A stretch of 64,000 bases of DNA from Streptomyces sp. NBC_00162. Lineage in GTDB: Bacteria > Actinomycetota > Actinomycetes > Streptomycetales > Streptomycetaceae. Shown here one piece after another: positions 1 through 6,809 of this stretch. The notes beneath the pieces are model-generated. The model had not been told where the DNA came from, did not search any database, and was given only the letters and a program-made list of their open reading frames with translations. Position 1 is the first letter of the stretch; each line of letters opens with the position of its first letter. Where the stretch lies: NCBI RefSeq assembly GCF_024611995.1, contig NZ_CP102509.1:3782001-3846000 (forward strand), in the 5' to 3' direction. The position numbers were made by a program, and so were the translations under genes.

Positions 1-616
1 TCGGGGACAGCCCCGCTCCCCGGTAGAGGAAGTGCTCCAGGACCTGCTGGCCGTGCGTGGAGTGCATCACCTCGGGGTGGTACTGCACGCCGTACAGCTT
101 CTTCTCGTCGTTCTCGAAGGCCGCGACCGGGACGACGTCGGTCGACGCGGTCACGGTGAAGCCCTCGGGGGCGGCGGAGCAGGCGTCACCGTGGGACATC
201 CACACCGACTGGTTCTCGGGGGTGCCCTCGAAGAGGGTGGAGCCGGCCTTGGAGACGGCCAGCGGGGTGCGGCCGTACTCGCGGGCGCCGGTGTTGTCGA
301 CCTGGCCGCCGAGGGTGACCGCCATCAGCTGGAAGCCGTAGCACATGCCGAAGACGGGGACGCCTGCCTCGAACAGGGAGCGGTCGAGCTGCGGGGCACC
401 CTCCTCGTACACGGAGGACGGGCCGCCGGAGAGGATGATCGCCTTGGGGTTCTTCGCCAGCATCTCGGCGACGGGCATCGAGCTCGGCACGATCTCGCTG
501 TAAACCCGTGCCTCGCGGACGCGGCGGGCGATGAGCTGGGCGTACTGGGCGCCGAAGTCGACGACGAGAACCGTGTCCGGGGCGCTGTCGTGGGCGGCGG
601 AGGGTGCTTCTGGCAC
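1..616 (-). CDS. guaA: GMP synthase (glutamine-hydrolysing), N-terminal part, cut by window edge
   Basis: GuaA converts XMP to GMP using ATP and glutamine. Only the first ~205 codons are in the window; they cover the class I glutamine amidotransferase domain. Visible are the start of that domain ([18 protein letters not shown]), the nucleophile motif FGMCYGFQ (family form GxCYG) and the His/Glu motif GVQYHPEV. The GTG start at 616 follows GGAAGG by 7 nt and gives the usual short N-terminal extension ([11 protein letters not shown]). A possible -10 TAGAAT lies on the minus strand at 655-660. The ATP-pyrophosphatase and dimerisation domains lie beyond position 1. It is divergent from the chorismate mutase unit. 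The window also holds guaB and guaB3, so most of the GMP branch is here. Confidence 0.95.
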   Translation of the reverse strand, partial: MPEAPSAAHDSAPDTVLVVDFGAQYAQLIARRVREARVYSEIVPSSMPVAEMLAKNPKAIILSGGPSSVYEEGAPQLDRSLFEAGVPVFGMCYGFQLMAVTLGGQVDNTGAREYGRTPLAVSKAGSTLFEGTPENQSVWMSHGDACSAAPEGFTVTASTDVVPVAAFENDEKKLYGVQYHPEVMHSTHGQQVLEHFLYRGAGLSP

Positions 617-703
617 GGGGCGGCCTTCCGGCGGAAGAGGTGGCTGTTTTGTCGATTCTAACGGGGGACCCGCACCCCTCTTCGTCTCACCATCCGAACC
701 GGG

Positions 704-733
704 TTGGCCCGGAGGGGGACGGAAGGTAATAAT
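704..733 (+). promoter_or_regulatory. Promoter of the chorismate mutase leader transcript
   Basis: TTGGCC at 704-709 and TAATAAT at 727-733 are 17 nt apart, a good match to the housekeeping sigma-70 consensus. The expected transcription start is at about 739-741, which is the ATG of the leader peptide, so the mRNA would be leaderless. This is read from the sequence only; no start site has been mapped. Confidence 0.6.
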
Positions 734-740
734 CCGTTCC

Positions 741-809
741 ATGCGCAAGCAGCTGAGCTTCCTCTTTACCTATGGCACCGGCCGGTCCGGTCGCCATGGG
801 TCCTCGTGA
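741..809 (+). CDS. Candidate leader peptide of an aromatic amino acid attenuator (22 aa)
   Basis: A 22-codon open frame lies between the promoter at 704-733 and the hairpin at 834-871. Its residues 7-11 are Phe-Leu-Phe-Thr-Tyr (codons TTC CTC TTT ACC TAT). TTT and TAT are rare in this genome, where C is strongly preferred in the third position, so their use together is striking. The peptide carries exactly the two end products of the pathway that chorismate mutase commits to. There is no Shine-Dalgarno at normal spacing, but the promoter places the 5' end at the ATG. The inference is that ribosome stalling at Phe or Tyr codons controls the downstream hairpin. The frame is also open upstream (antisense to guaA), so coding is argued from context, not length. 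Confidence 0.6.
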   Translation: MRKQLSFLFTYGTGRSGRHGSS

Positions 810-833
810 TGCTCGCTTGAGCCACTGAACTTC

Positions 834-871
834 CCAGAGCGCCCCGGTCCGACAGGACCGGGGCGCTCTGG
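834..871 (+). terminator. 17-bp hairpin, candidate attenuator terminator before chorismate mutase
   Basis: Positions 834-850 and 855-871 are a perfect 17-bp inverted repeat with the 4-nt loop GACA. It is followed by GCGTTTCC, so the U-tract is poor, as is common in Streptomyces terminators. It lies 24 nt after the leader peptide stop and 43 nt before the chorismate mutase start, which is where an attenuator terminator belongs. A competing pairing is possible between CCGGTCC at 782-788 and GGACCGG at 855-861 (7 bp), which would break the hairpin, but I could not find a long, clear antiterminator. Confidence 0.6.
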
Positions 872-913
872 CGTTTCCGCTCCTGTCGCAACGAACCACA
901 GGAGACGAAGACC

Positions 914-1177
914 ATGACCACGATCGCCACCACCCCCGAGCAGCTCATCGCCGGTTCCCGCGAGCGCATCGACGCCCTCGACGACCGGATCATCGGGCTG
1001 ATCCAGGAGCGGATGGCCGTCTCGACGGTCATCCAGGAGGCCCGGATCTCCTCCGGCGGCCGCCGGGTGCACCTGTCCCGCGAGATGGAGGTGCTCTCGC
1101 ACTGGAGCGACGCCCTCGGAAAGCCCGGCACCACCCTCGCCATGACCCTGCTGGAGCTGTGCCGGGGCCGCGTCTGA
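914..1177 (+). CDS. Chorismate mutase, monofunctional AroQ type
   Basis: It rearranges chorismate to prephenate, the first step towards phenylalanine and tyrosine, in the cytoplasm. The 87-residue protein is the normal size of a stand-alone AroQ helical domain. It shows the N-terminal helix RERIDALDDRIIGLIQERM, then VIQEARISSGGRRVHLSRE, which matches the conserved Arg-containing segments of the AroQ family. The ATG start has GGAG 9 nt upstream (901-904). It has its own unit: promoter at 704-733, leader peptide at 741-809 and hairpin at 834-871 precede it, suggesting control by aromatic amino acid supply. No prephenate dehydratase or dehydrogenase domain is fused, and none is nearby. Confidence 0.92.
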   Translation: MTTIATTPEQLIAGSRERIDALDDRIIGLIQERMAVSTVIQEARISSGGRRVHLSREMEVLSHWSDALGKPGTTLAMTLLELCRGRV

Positions 1178-1238
1178 CGGGCGTTCGTCACCCGTCCGGA
1201 CCGTGACCGGCCCCGGGGCCCTTCGTTGGTGAGGTTGT

Positions 1239-1374
1239 CCGCGCCAGCCAGGCGCGGAACCGCACCACCACGCGTGGCTCCGCAGGAGCGATGAGGCGCA
1301 CACCCCGTGGGGAGTGTGTCGTGGGACCTCGCTCCCTCGCGTGACCGGACGGCAGGGGACAGCAGCCCGGTCAC
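1239..1374 (+). other. Run of stem-loops downstream of chorismate mutase; candidate structured RNA or 3' UTR
   Basis: The 266-nt gap between chorismate mutase and the LAXTG gene holds no convincing ORF. It contains CCGCGCC/GGCGCGG (1239-1245 with 1251-1257), the palindrome CCACGCGTGG near 1270, CACACCCC/GGGG-A-GTGTG (1299-1318, one bulge) and GTGACCGG/CCGGTCAC (1341-1348 with 1367-1374), and it ends at the terminator at 1384-1418. It does not match tRNA, tmRNA, RNase P, SRP or a riboswitch that I know. Strand is taken as plus because it follows the chorismate mutase gene. Confidence 0.3.
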
Positions 1375-1383
1375 CCCATGAGG

Positions 1384-1418
1384 ACGGCCGGCCAGGGGGG
1401 ACGCCCCGGGCCGGCCGT
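1384..1418. terminator. Bidirectional terminator between chorismate mutase and LAXTG protein genes
   Basis: ACGGCCGGCC at 1384-1393 pairs perfectly with GGCCGGCCGT at 1409-1418, and the GGGG/CCCC inside the loop can extend the stem. It is followed on the plus strand by TCTTCTGTGTT. It lies between two converging genes and can serve both. Confidence 0.7.
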
Positions 1419-1443
1419 TCTTCTGTGTTCCGTGCTTACGCCG

Positions 1444-3096
1444 CTACGCGCGCCCGGTGGCCCGGCGGCGGAACGCCAGGAACACCGCGCCGCCGGCGGC
1501 GACCAGTGCCGCGCCGGCGATCAGGAGCGGACCGGCGGTGACGCCGGTGTTCGCCAGGCCGCCCTGCGCCGTGGCGGCGGTGCTCGCGCTGGTGCTCGCG
1601 CCGGCGCTCGGCGTGGCCGACGGGGTCGCGGAGCCCGTCGGCGCCGGGGTGCCGGTCGTGGTCGGGCCCGGGGTCGGCGTGGTCCCGCCGTCCTTGGCGT
1701 TGATCACGAAGGCGGCCTTGTTGTTGGCGTGGCTCGGGTCCCAGTCCTGCGGCTTGGTGCCATCCGCAGTCCACTGGCCGACCGAGATGGAGCCCGTGGA
1801 GTCCGCCACGACCTTCTCGATCTTCAGCTCGAACGGGTAGGAGACCTTCTCCGTCTCCCCCACGATGTGGGTGGTTCCGCAGAAGTAGCGCGGGGCGCCC
1901 AGCTTCTGCTCGCGGTAGCTGCCGTCGGCGTTGACCCCGGAGCACTGCTCCGGAGCCTTCGTCACCTTCGCGCCCTGCGGGATCACGATGTCCGTCCGGG
2001 CGACGTCCTCACCCGAGCGCAGGTAGGCGACCCACGCCGGGCCCTTGTTCTCGAAGCCGAAGTCGGCCTTCACCGTCTCGCCGGCCTTGCCCTTGAGGGA
2101 CACGGCACGCGCCACGAAGTCGGCGGTGTTCTTCGTCTGGAAGTCGAACTCGTGCTGGTTGTCCGACGGGTCGATGTCCGCGGACAGCGGGCCGGCCTTG
2201 GCCTCCCGCTCGACGACGGTCAGCTTCTTGCCCGTGCTCGGCCGCTCCTGCTTCTGCGAGGTCTTCGGCTGGGCGCCGGCCGCGTGCACCGCGTAGGTCA
2301 TCCCGTCGATGAAGGCGTGCGGCTCCGCCTTGAGGGTCAGCGCGCTCTTCACCTCGTAGACCGTGCCCGGCTTGTACTCGCCGTCGAGGACGCACACCGT
2401 GGTGCCCCAGCCCGCGTTCCAGGGCCGGCCCGGGGTGTCGTTCTTGCTGTAGGAGCAGTTGTCGTACTTCTCGACCAGCCCGATGCCATGGGTGGTGTTC
2501 ACCTCCAGCGCCACGCCGTTGACGGACTCCGTGCCCGCGTTGGTGAAGACGATCGGCAGCGGCTGCGTCTCGCCCGGGGTCAGCTTCGCCTTGAGGGCGG
2601 CCGGCCCCAGCACCAGGTCGGGGCCGCCGACCTTGACCTTGGTGGTGGCCGGCTTGAAGGTGGCGCCGTCCGCCGTGCCGGTCATCGTCAGGTCGGCGAC
2701 CGTGCCGACCACGCTGTCCTTGCCGGCGGTGAGGTCCAGGGACACCACGTTGCTGCCGTGCGTCCAGATCGCCCAGTCCTTGCAGGTCACCTTCGCGGCG
2801 ACGAGGGTGCAGTCGCCGCCCCGGTCCTTGGGGAGCGCGACGTCGGCGACGCCCTTGAGCGGGCTCAGGTCGATCGTGAAGGTGCTCAGCCGGTCGAAGA
2901 CGCTGCCGGTCTCGTTCTCGACGCGGAACTCGACCGAGGTCTTCTTCGGCTGACCGCTCTGCCCGGGGTGCGGGCGCAGGCCGACCTCCGCCGGGCTGGT
3001 GAGCGTGAAGACGGGATCCGCGGCGTTCGCGGGGGCGGCGGCCAGACCGACGGCCGCCAGGCCGGCTGCCGCCAGCAGGGAGATGCGCTTTCTCAT
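1444..3096 (-). CDS. Secreted surface protein with LAXTG sortase anchor
   Basis: This is a 550-residue exported protein of unknown function. The start chosen (3096) gives a classical signal peptide: MRKRISLLAAAGLAAVG, then APANAA as the cleavage region. The body is rich in beta-type sequence and has conserved-looking Cys pairs (near DCTL, TCKDW, NCSYS, VCVLD, QCSG and FCGTT), suggesting disulphide-bonded extracellular domains. A Pro/Thr/Ser-rich stalk follows. Residues 514-518 are LANTG, then a ~20-residue hydrophobic segment and the tail RRRATGRA, which is the sorting signal used by class E sortases in Streptomyces (established for LAXTG substrates). No sortase gene is adjacent. A start 13 codons upstream is possible but would spoil the signal peptide. 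Confidence 0.85.
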   Translation of the reverse strand: MRKRISLLAAAGLAAVGLAAAPANAADPVFTLTSPAEVGLRPHPGQSGQPKKTSVEFRVENETGSVFDRLSTFTIDLSPLKGVADVALPKDRGGDCTLVAAKVTCKDWAIWTHGSNVVSLDLTAGKDSVVGTVADLTMTGTADGATFKPATTKVKVGGPDLVLGPAALKAKLTPGETQPLPIVFTNAGTESVNGVALEVNTTHGIGLVEKYDNCSYSKNDTPGRPWNAGWGTTVCVLDGEYKPGTVYEVKSALTLKAEPHAFIDGMTYAVHAAGAQPKTSQKQERPSTGKKLTVVEREAKAGPLSADIDPSDNQHEFDFQTKNTADFVARAVSLKGKAGETVKADFGFENKGPAWVAYLRSGEDVARTDIVIPQGAKVTKAPEQCSGVNADGSYREQKLGAPRYFCGTTHIVGETEKVSYPFELKIEKVVADSTGSISVGQWTADGTKPQDWDPSHANNKAAFVINAKDGGTTPTPGPTTTGTPAPTGSATPSATPSAGASTSASTAATAQGGLANTGVTAGPLLIAGAALVAAGGAVFLAFRRRATGRA

Positions 3097-3264
3097 GCAC
3101 CCGTTGACCAGTGGCCCCGCGTCGCGGTTGCACACTTCGCTGTGTGATCGAAACCACAGCCCGGGCCGCCGGATTCCGGTACAACCATCCGTGGCGACCG
3201 CCTGTCACTCATGTACCGCGGCGGGTACCGCGCTCGGAGGGGGAGCGCGGTACCCGCCCGGTCA

Positions 3265-5061
3265 TCAGGCCTGGTCCACGACCTTCGGCGGGACCTCCGG
3301 GACCGCCAGGAACGGCAGCCGCAGCGCGCCGAAGGCCTCCTTCGGAACCGCCGGACGGACCGGTTCCACCGCCGCGAGGCGTACGTAGTCCGCGCCCTGC
3401 TCCGGCCGCGGGTCCTGCTCGCCCTTGTTCGGCCAGTACGACATCGCCCGCTCGGCCTGCGCCGTGATAGTCAGCGACGGGTTGACGCCGAGGTTCGCGG
3501 AGACGGCCGAGCCGTCCACCACCGAGATCCCCGGGTGCCCGTAGAGCCGGTGGTACGGGTCCACCACGCCCTCCTCCGGCGAGGCGCCGATCGGGCAGCC
3601 GCCGAGGAAGTGCGCGGTCAGCGGGGTGCCCATCAGTTCGCCGACGTTGCTGCCGGGAAAGCCGTTGATCTCCTCGGCCAGCAGGGTCGCGGCCTGGGTG
3701 GCCTCCGCGATCTGGACCGGGTTGGGGGCGCCGTGGCCCTGGCGGGCGGTCAGCAGTCCCTTCCCGATGCCGCCGGGCTTGCGGTAGGTGGTCAGCGAGT
3801 TGTCCAGCGACTGCATGACCAGGCCGATGATGGTCCGCTCCGACCAGCGCCGGTTGGAGAGCGAGCGGGCCAGCTGCACGGGGTGCCGGGCGGTACGGGC
3901 GAACCAGGCGCGGACCCGGTGCTTGGCGTAGGGCACCTGCAGGACGGTCATGAACCCCATGGCGTTGGAGCCCTTGCCGTAGCGGACGGGCTCGATGTGG
4001 GTGTCGGCGTTGGGGTGCACCGAGGAGGTGATCGCCACGCCCCGGGTGAAGTCGGCCCGCTGCGCCTTGCCGGGTCCATCGCCGTGCGCCTTGCGGTAGC
4101 GGCGGTCGTCGGTCTGCGCGCCGACCAGGCCCTCGGAGTTGGTCCGGGTCAGGTCGCCGAGCCGCTCCGAGATCTTCGGCAGCTCGCCCCGGTCCTTCAT
4201 GGTGTGCAGCAGGGTCTGCGTGCCGTACGTACCCGCCGCGACGACCACGTACCGGGCGCGCAGCACCTTCGCCTTGCCCTTGCGGCGCTGGTCGGTGGGG
4301 ACCGTACGGACCCGGTAGCCGCCCTCGGGGTGTTCGGAGAGCGCGGTGACCGTGGTCATGGGGTGGATGACGGCCCCGGCGCGCTCGGCGAGGTGCAGGT
4401 AGTTCTCGCCCAGGGTGTTCTTCGCGCCGTGCCGGCAGCCGGTCATGCACTCGCCGCATTCGGTGCAGGCCTTGCGGGCGGGTCCGGCGCCGCCGAAGTA
4501 CGGGTCGGCGACCTCGTCCCCGGGCCGGACCTTCGCGTGGCCCTCGGCATCGGCGCCGTCGCCGAAGAAGACGCCGACCGGGGCCATGTGGAAGGAGTCC
4601 GCCACGCCCATCTTCGCGGCGGCCGCCTTGAGGTGGACGTCGGAAGGGGTCATGGTCGGGTTGAGGCGCACGCCGAGCATCCGCTTGGCCTGGTCGTAGT
4701 ACGGGGCCAGTTCGCCCCGCCAGTCGGTGATGGACGCCCACTGCCGGTCCTCGAAGAAGGCGGTGGGCGGCACGTACAGGGTGTTGGCGTAGTTGAGCGA
4801 GCCGCCGCCCACGCCTGCGCCCGCGAGCACCATCACGTTGCCGAGCAGGTGGATCCGCTGGATCCCGTACAGCCCGAGGGCCGGGGCCCACAGGTAGTTC
4901 CGCAGGTCCCAGCTGTTCTTGGGCAGGCTCTCGCGGGTGAAGCGGCGTCCTGCCTCCAGGACGCCGACCCGGTAGCCCTTCTCGGTGAGGCGCAGTGCCG
5001 AGACCGACCCCCCGAAGCCCGATCCGATGACGATGACGTCGTAGTCGTACGACTCAGACAC
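3265..5061 (-). CDS. GMC-family FAD oxidoreductase, cholesterol-oxidase-like, with a four-Cys cluster
   Basis: A 598-residue flavoprotein that likely oxidises an alcohol (steroid or other secondary alcohol; substrate not known). The FAD Rossmann motif is VIGSGFGGSVSALRL (residues 11-25), the GMC signature region is GAGVGGGSLNYANTL, and the C-terminal part HFLGGCPIGASPEEGVVD followed by VVDGSAVSANLGVNPSLTI is typical of the family. Residues 199-209 read CTECGECMTGC (CxxCxxCxxxC). The GTG start at 5061 has AGGGG 7 nt upstream and lies 26 nt after the dehydrogenase gene, so the two are cotranscribed, and an aldehyde product could pass to the dehydrogenase (inference). The frame stays open far upstream (towards 8133), but that part is antisense-type noise over other genes. 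Confidence 0.9.
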   Translation of the reverse strand: MSESYDYDVIVIGSGFGGSVSALRLTEKGYRVGVLEAGRRFTRESLPKNSWDLRNYLWAPALGLYGIQRIHLLGNVMVLAGAGVGGGSLNYANTLYVPPTAFFEDRQWASITDWRGELAPYYDQAKRMLGVRLNPTMTPSDVHLKAAAAKMGVADSFHMAPVGVFFGDGADAEGHAKVRPGDEVADPYFGGAGPARKACTECGECMTGCRHGAKNTLGENYLHLAERAGAVIHPMTTVTALSEHPEGGYRVRTVPTDQRRKGKAKVLRARYVVVAAGTYGTQTLLHTMKDRGELPKISERLGDLTRTNSEGLVGAQTDDRRYRKAHGDGPGKAQRADFTRGVAITSSVHPNADTHIEPVRYGKGSNAMGFMTVLQVPYAKHRVRAWFARTARHPVQLARSLSNRRWSERTIIGLVMQSLDNSLTTYRKPGGIGKGLLTARQGHGAPNPVQIAEATQAATLLAEEINGFPGSNVGELMGTPLTAHFLGGCPIGASPEEGVVDPYHRLYGHPGISVVDGSAVSANLGVNPSLTITAQAERAMSYWPNKGEQDPRPEQGADYVRLAAVEPVRPAVPKEAFGALRLPFLAVPEVPPKVVDQA

Positions 5062-5087
5062 GGTGCTGCCCCTTAGCGGAGTCTCAT

Positions 5088-6716
5088 TTAGCGGAATCGG
5101 AGTGCCTTCATGGCCTTGAGGCTGCGGGTCATGAACGCCGCGTACTTCTCGTCGTCCATGCCCAGCGAGGGCGCCATCGGGAGCAGCCGCTGGTGGGCGA
5201 CGGTCTGGGCCTCGGTGTACTTGAGGATGCCCTCGGAGCCGTGGCGGCGGCCGAGGCCGGAGTCCTTCATGCCGCCCATGGGCGCCTGGGCGCTGCCGTA
5301 GGCGGGGGCGTAGCCCTCGTTGATGTTGACGGTGCCGGTGCGCAGGCGGGCGGCGACGGCGTGGCCGCGGCGCGCGTCCTTGGTCCAGACGCTGGAGTTG
5401 AGGCCGTAGGCGGTGCCGTTGGCCTCGGCGATCGCCTCGTCCTCGTCGGTGAAGCGGTAGATGGAGACGACCGGGCCGAAGGTCTCCTCGCCGCACACCG
5501 CCATGGGCGACTCGACGCCGTCGAGGATGGTGGGCTCGTAGAAGAGCGGGCCGATGTCGGGGCGGGCGGTGCCGCCCGCGACGAGGGTGGCGCCCTTGGC
5601 GACGGCCTCGTCGACGTGCCGCTGTACGGTCTCCAGCTGGCGCGTCCCCACCAGGGAGCCCATGTCGGCGCCGTATGCCAGCGAGCTGCCCAGGCGCATG
5701 GCCTTGGTGCGGGCGGCGAACCGCTCCACGAACGCGTCGGCGATCGAGGCGTGGACGTAGAGCCGCTCGATGGAGATGCACAGCTGTCCGGCGGAGGAGA
5801 AGCAGGCGCGGACGGCGCCCGCGGCGGCCTTCTCGATGTCGGCGTCGTGCAGGACGAGCATGGCGTTCTTGCCGCCGAGTTCGAGGGAGACGCCGACGAG
5901 GCGGTCGGCCGCGCCCCGGGCGACCTCGCGGCCGGTGCGGGTGGAGCCGGTGAAGGAGACGTAGTCGGCGTGCCGGACCACCTCGGGGCCGACGACGGGG
6001 CCCTCGCCGAGGACGATCTGGAAGACCTCGGCGGGCAGCCCGGCCTCGATGAGCAGGTCGCGGGCCCACAGTGCGGTCAGCGCGGTCTCGGTGTCGGGCT
6101 TCATGACGAGCGCGTTGCCGGAGACGAAGGCGGGCAGGGCGTCGCCGACGGAGAGCTCGAGCGGGTAGTTCCAGGGGGCGATCTGGCCGACGACCCCGCG
6201 CGGCTGGCGCAGTTCGGTGACCTTGGTGAGGGTGGGCATGGCGCCCGTGTGGCCCTTGGGGCGCAGGTACGAGGGGGCCTTGCGGCCGTAGTGGCGGGCG
6301 GCGACGGCGACCGCCTGGACCTCCTCGTGGGCGTGCAGGCGGGCCTTGCCGGTCTCGAGCTGGATGAGGTCGAGGACCTCGGCCTGCCGGGCGAGCACCA
6401 GGTCGTGGAAGCGCAGCAGGACCGCCGCGCGCTTGCGCACGGGGACGGCCGCCCAGGCGCTCTGGGCGGCGCGGGCCCGGGCGAACGCCTCGGCCACGTC
6501 CTCGGGGGTGGCCTCGGGGAGCTCCGCCAGCCGGTCCCCGGTGAAGGGGGTGTGGTTGGCGGTGCGGCCGGAGCCGATCACCCCGCGGGTGAGGCGGACG
6601 ACCAGATCGGGGGTCACCACGTCGGCGGCGGTGCGGGCGCCGGCCGGGGCCGGGGCGACCGGGTTGGTGGGTGCCGGTGCGGTGCGGAGGGGGGCCGGGG
6701 CCTGCGAGTCCGTCAT
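5088..6716 (-). CDS. gabD2: Succinate-semialdehyde dehydrogenase (NAD(P)+)
   Basis: An aldehyde dehydrogenase of 542 residues, closest in motif pattern to GabD2-type succinate-semialdehyde dehydrogenases. The cofactor region has PWNYPLELSVGDALPAF and FTGSTRTGREVA; the catalytic general base is Glu279 in SLELGGKN and the nucleophile is Cys313 in SSAGQLCISIER. The C-terminal segment INEGYAPAYGSAQAPMGGMK is as expected. The ATG start at 6716 has no Shine-Dalgarno, but TACGCT lies on the minus strand at 6724-6729, 7 nt before it, so the mRNA may be leaderless. The N-terminal ~30 residues (Pro/Ala-rich) are an extension not needed for the fold. It is the first gene of a two-gene unit with the GMC oxidoreductase. 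The symbol is by similarity; the true substrate is inferred. Confidence 0.87.
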   Translation of the reverse strand: MTDSQAPAPLRTAPAPTNPVAPAPAGARTAADVVTPDLVVRLTRGVIGSGRTANHTPFTGDRLAELPEATPEDVAEAFARARAAQSAWAAVPVRKRAAVLLRFHDLVLARQAEVLDLIQLETGKARLHAHEEVQAVAVAARHYGRKAPSYLRPKGHTGAMPTLTKVTELRQPRGVVGQIAPWNYPLELSVGDALPAFVSGNALVMKPDTETALTALWARDLLIEAGLPAEVFQIVLGEGPVVGPEVVRHADYVSFTGSTRTGREVARGAADRLVGVSLELGGKNAMLVLHDADIEKAAAGAVRACFSSAGQLCISIERLYVHASIADAFVERFAARTKAMRLGSSLAYGADMGSLVGTRQLETVQRHVDEAVAKGATLVAGGTARPDIGPLFYEPTILDGVESPMAVCGEETFGPVVSIYRFTDEDEAIAEANGTAYGLNSSVWTKDARRGHAVAARLRTGTVNINEGYAPAYGSAQAPMGGMKDSGLGRRHGSEGILKYTEAQTVAHQRLLPMAPSLGMDDEKYAAFMTRSLKAMKALRFR

Positions 6717-6809
6717 GCCGGTGAGCGTATTGCGCCGGACAGGCTTTGGGTACCCGCCGGTAACCGGATTTTGCCATTTCCGCCAGTGATCGCTGGCAGA
6801 ATGCCGGAA

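Noticed and set aside
1239..1374. tRNA, riboswitch or 6S-like RNA in the gap after chorismate mutase
   Set aside because: No cloverleaf or consensus of known classes; left only as an unassigned structured region.
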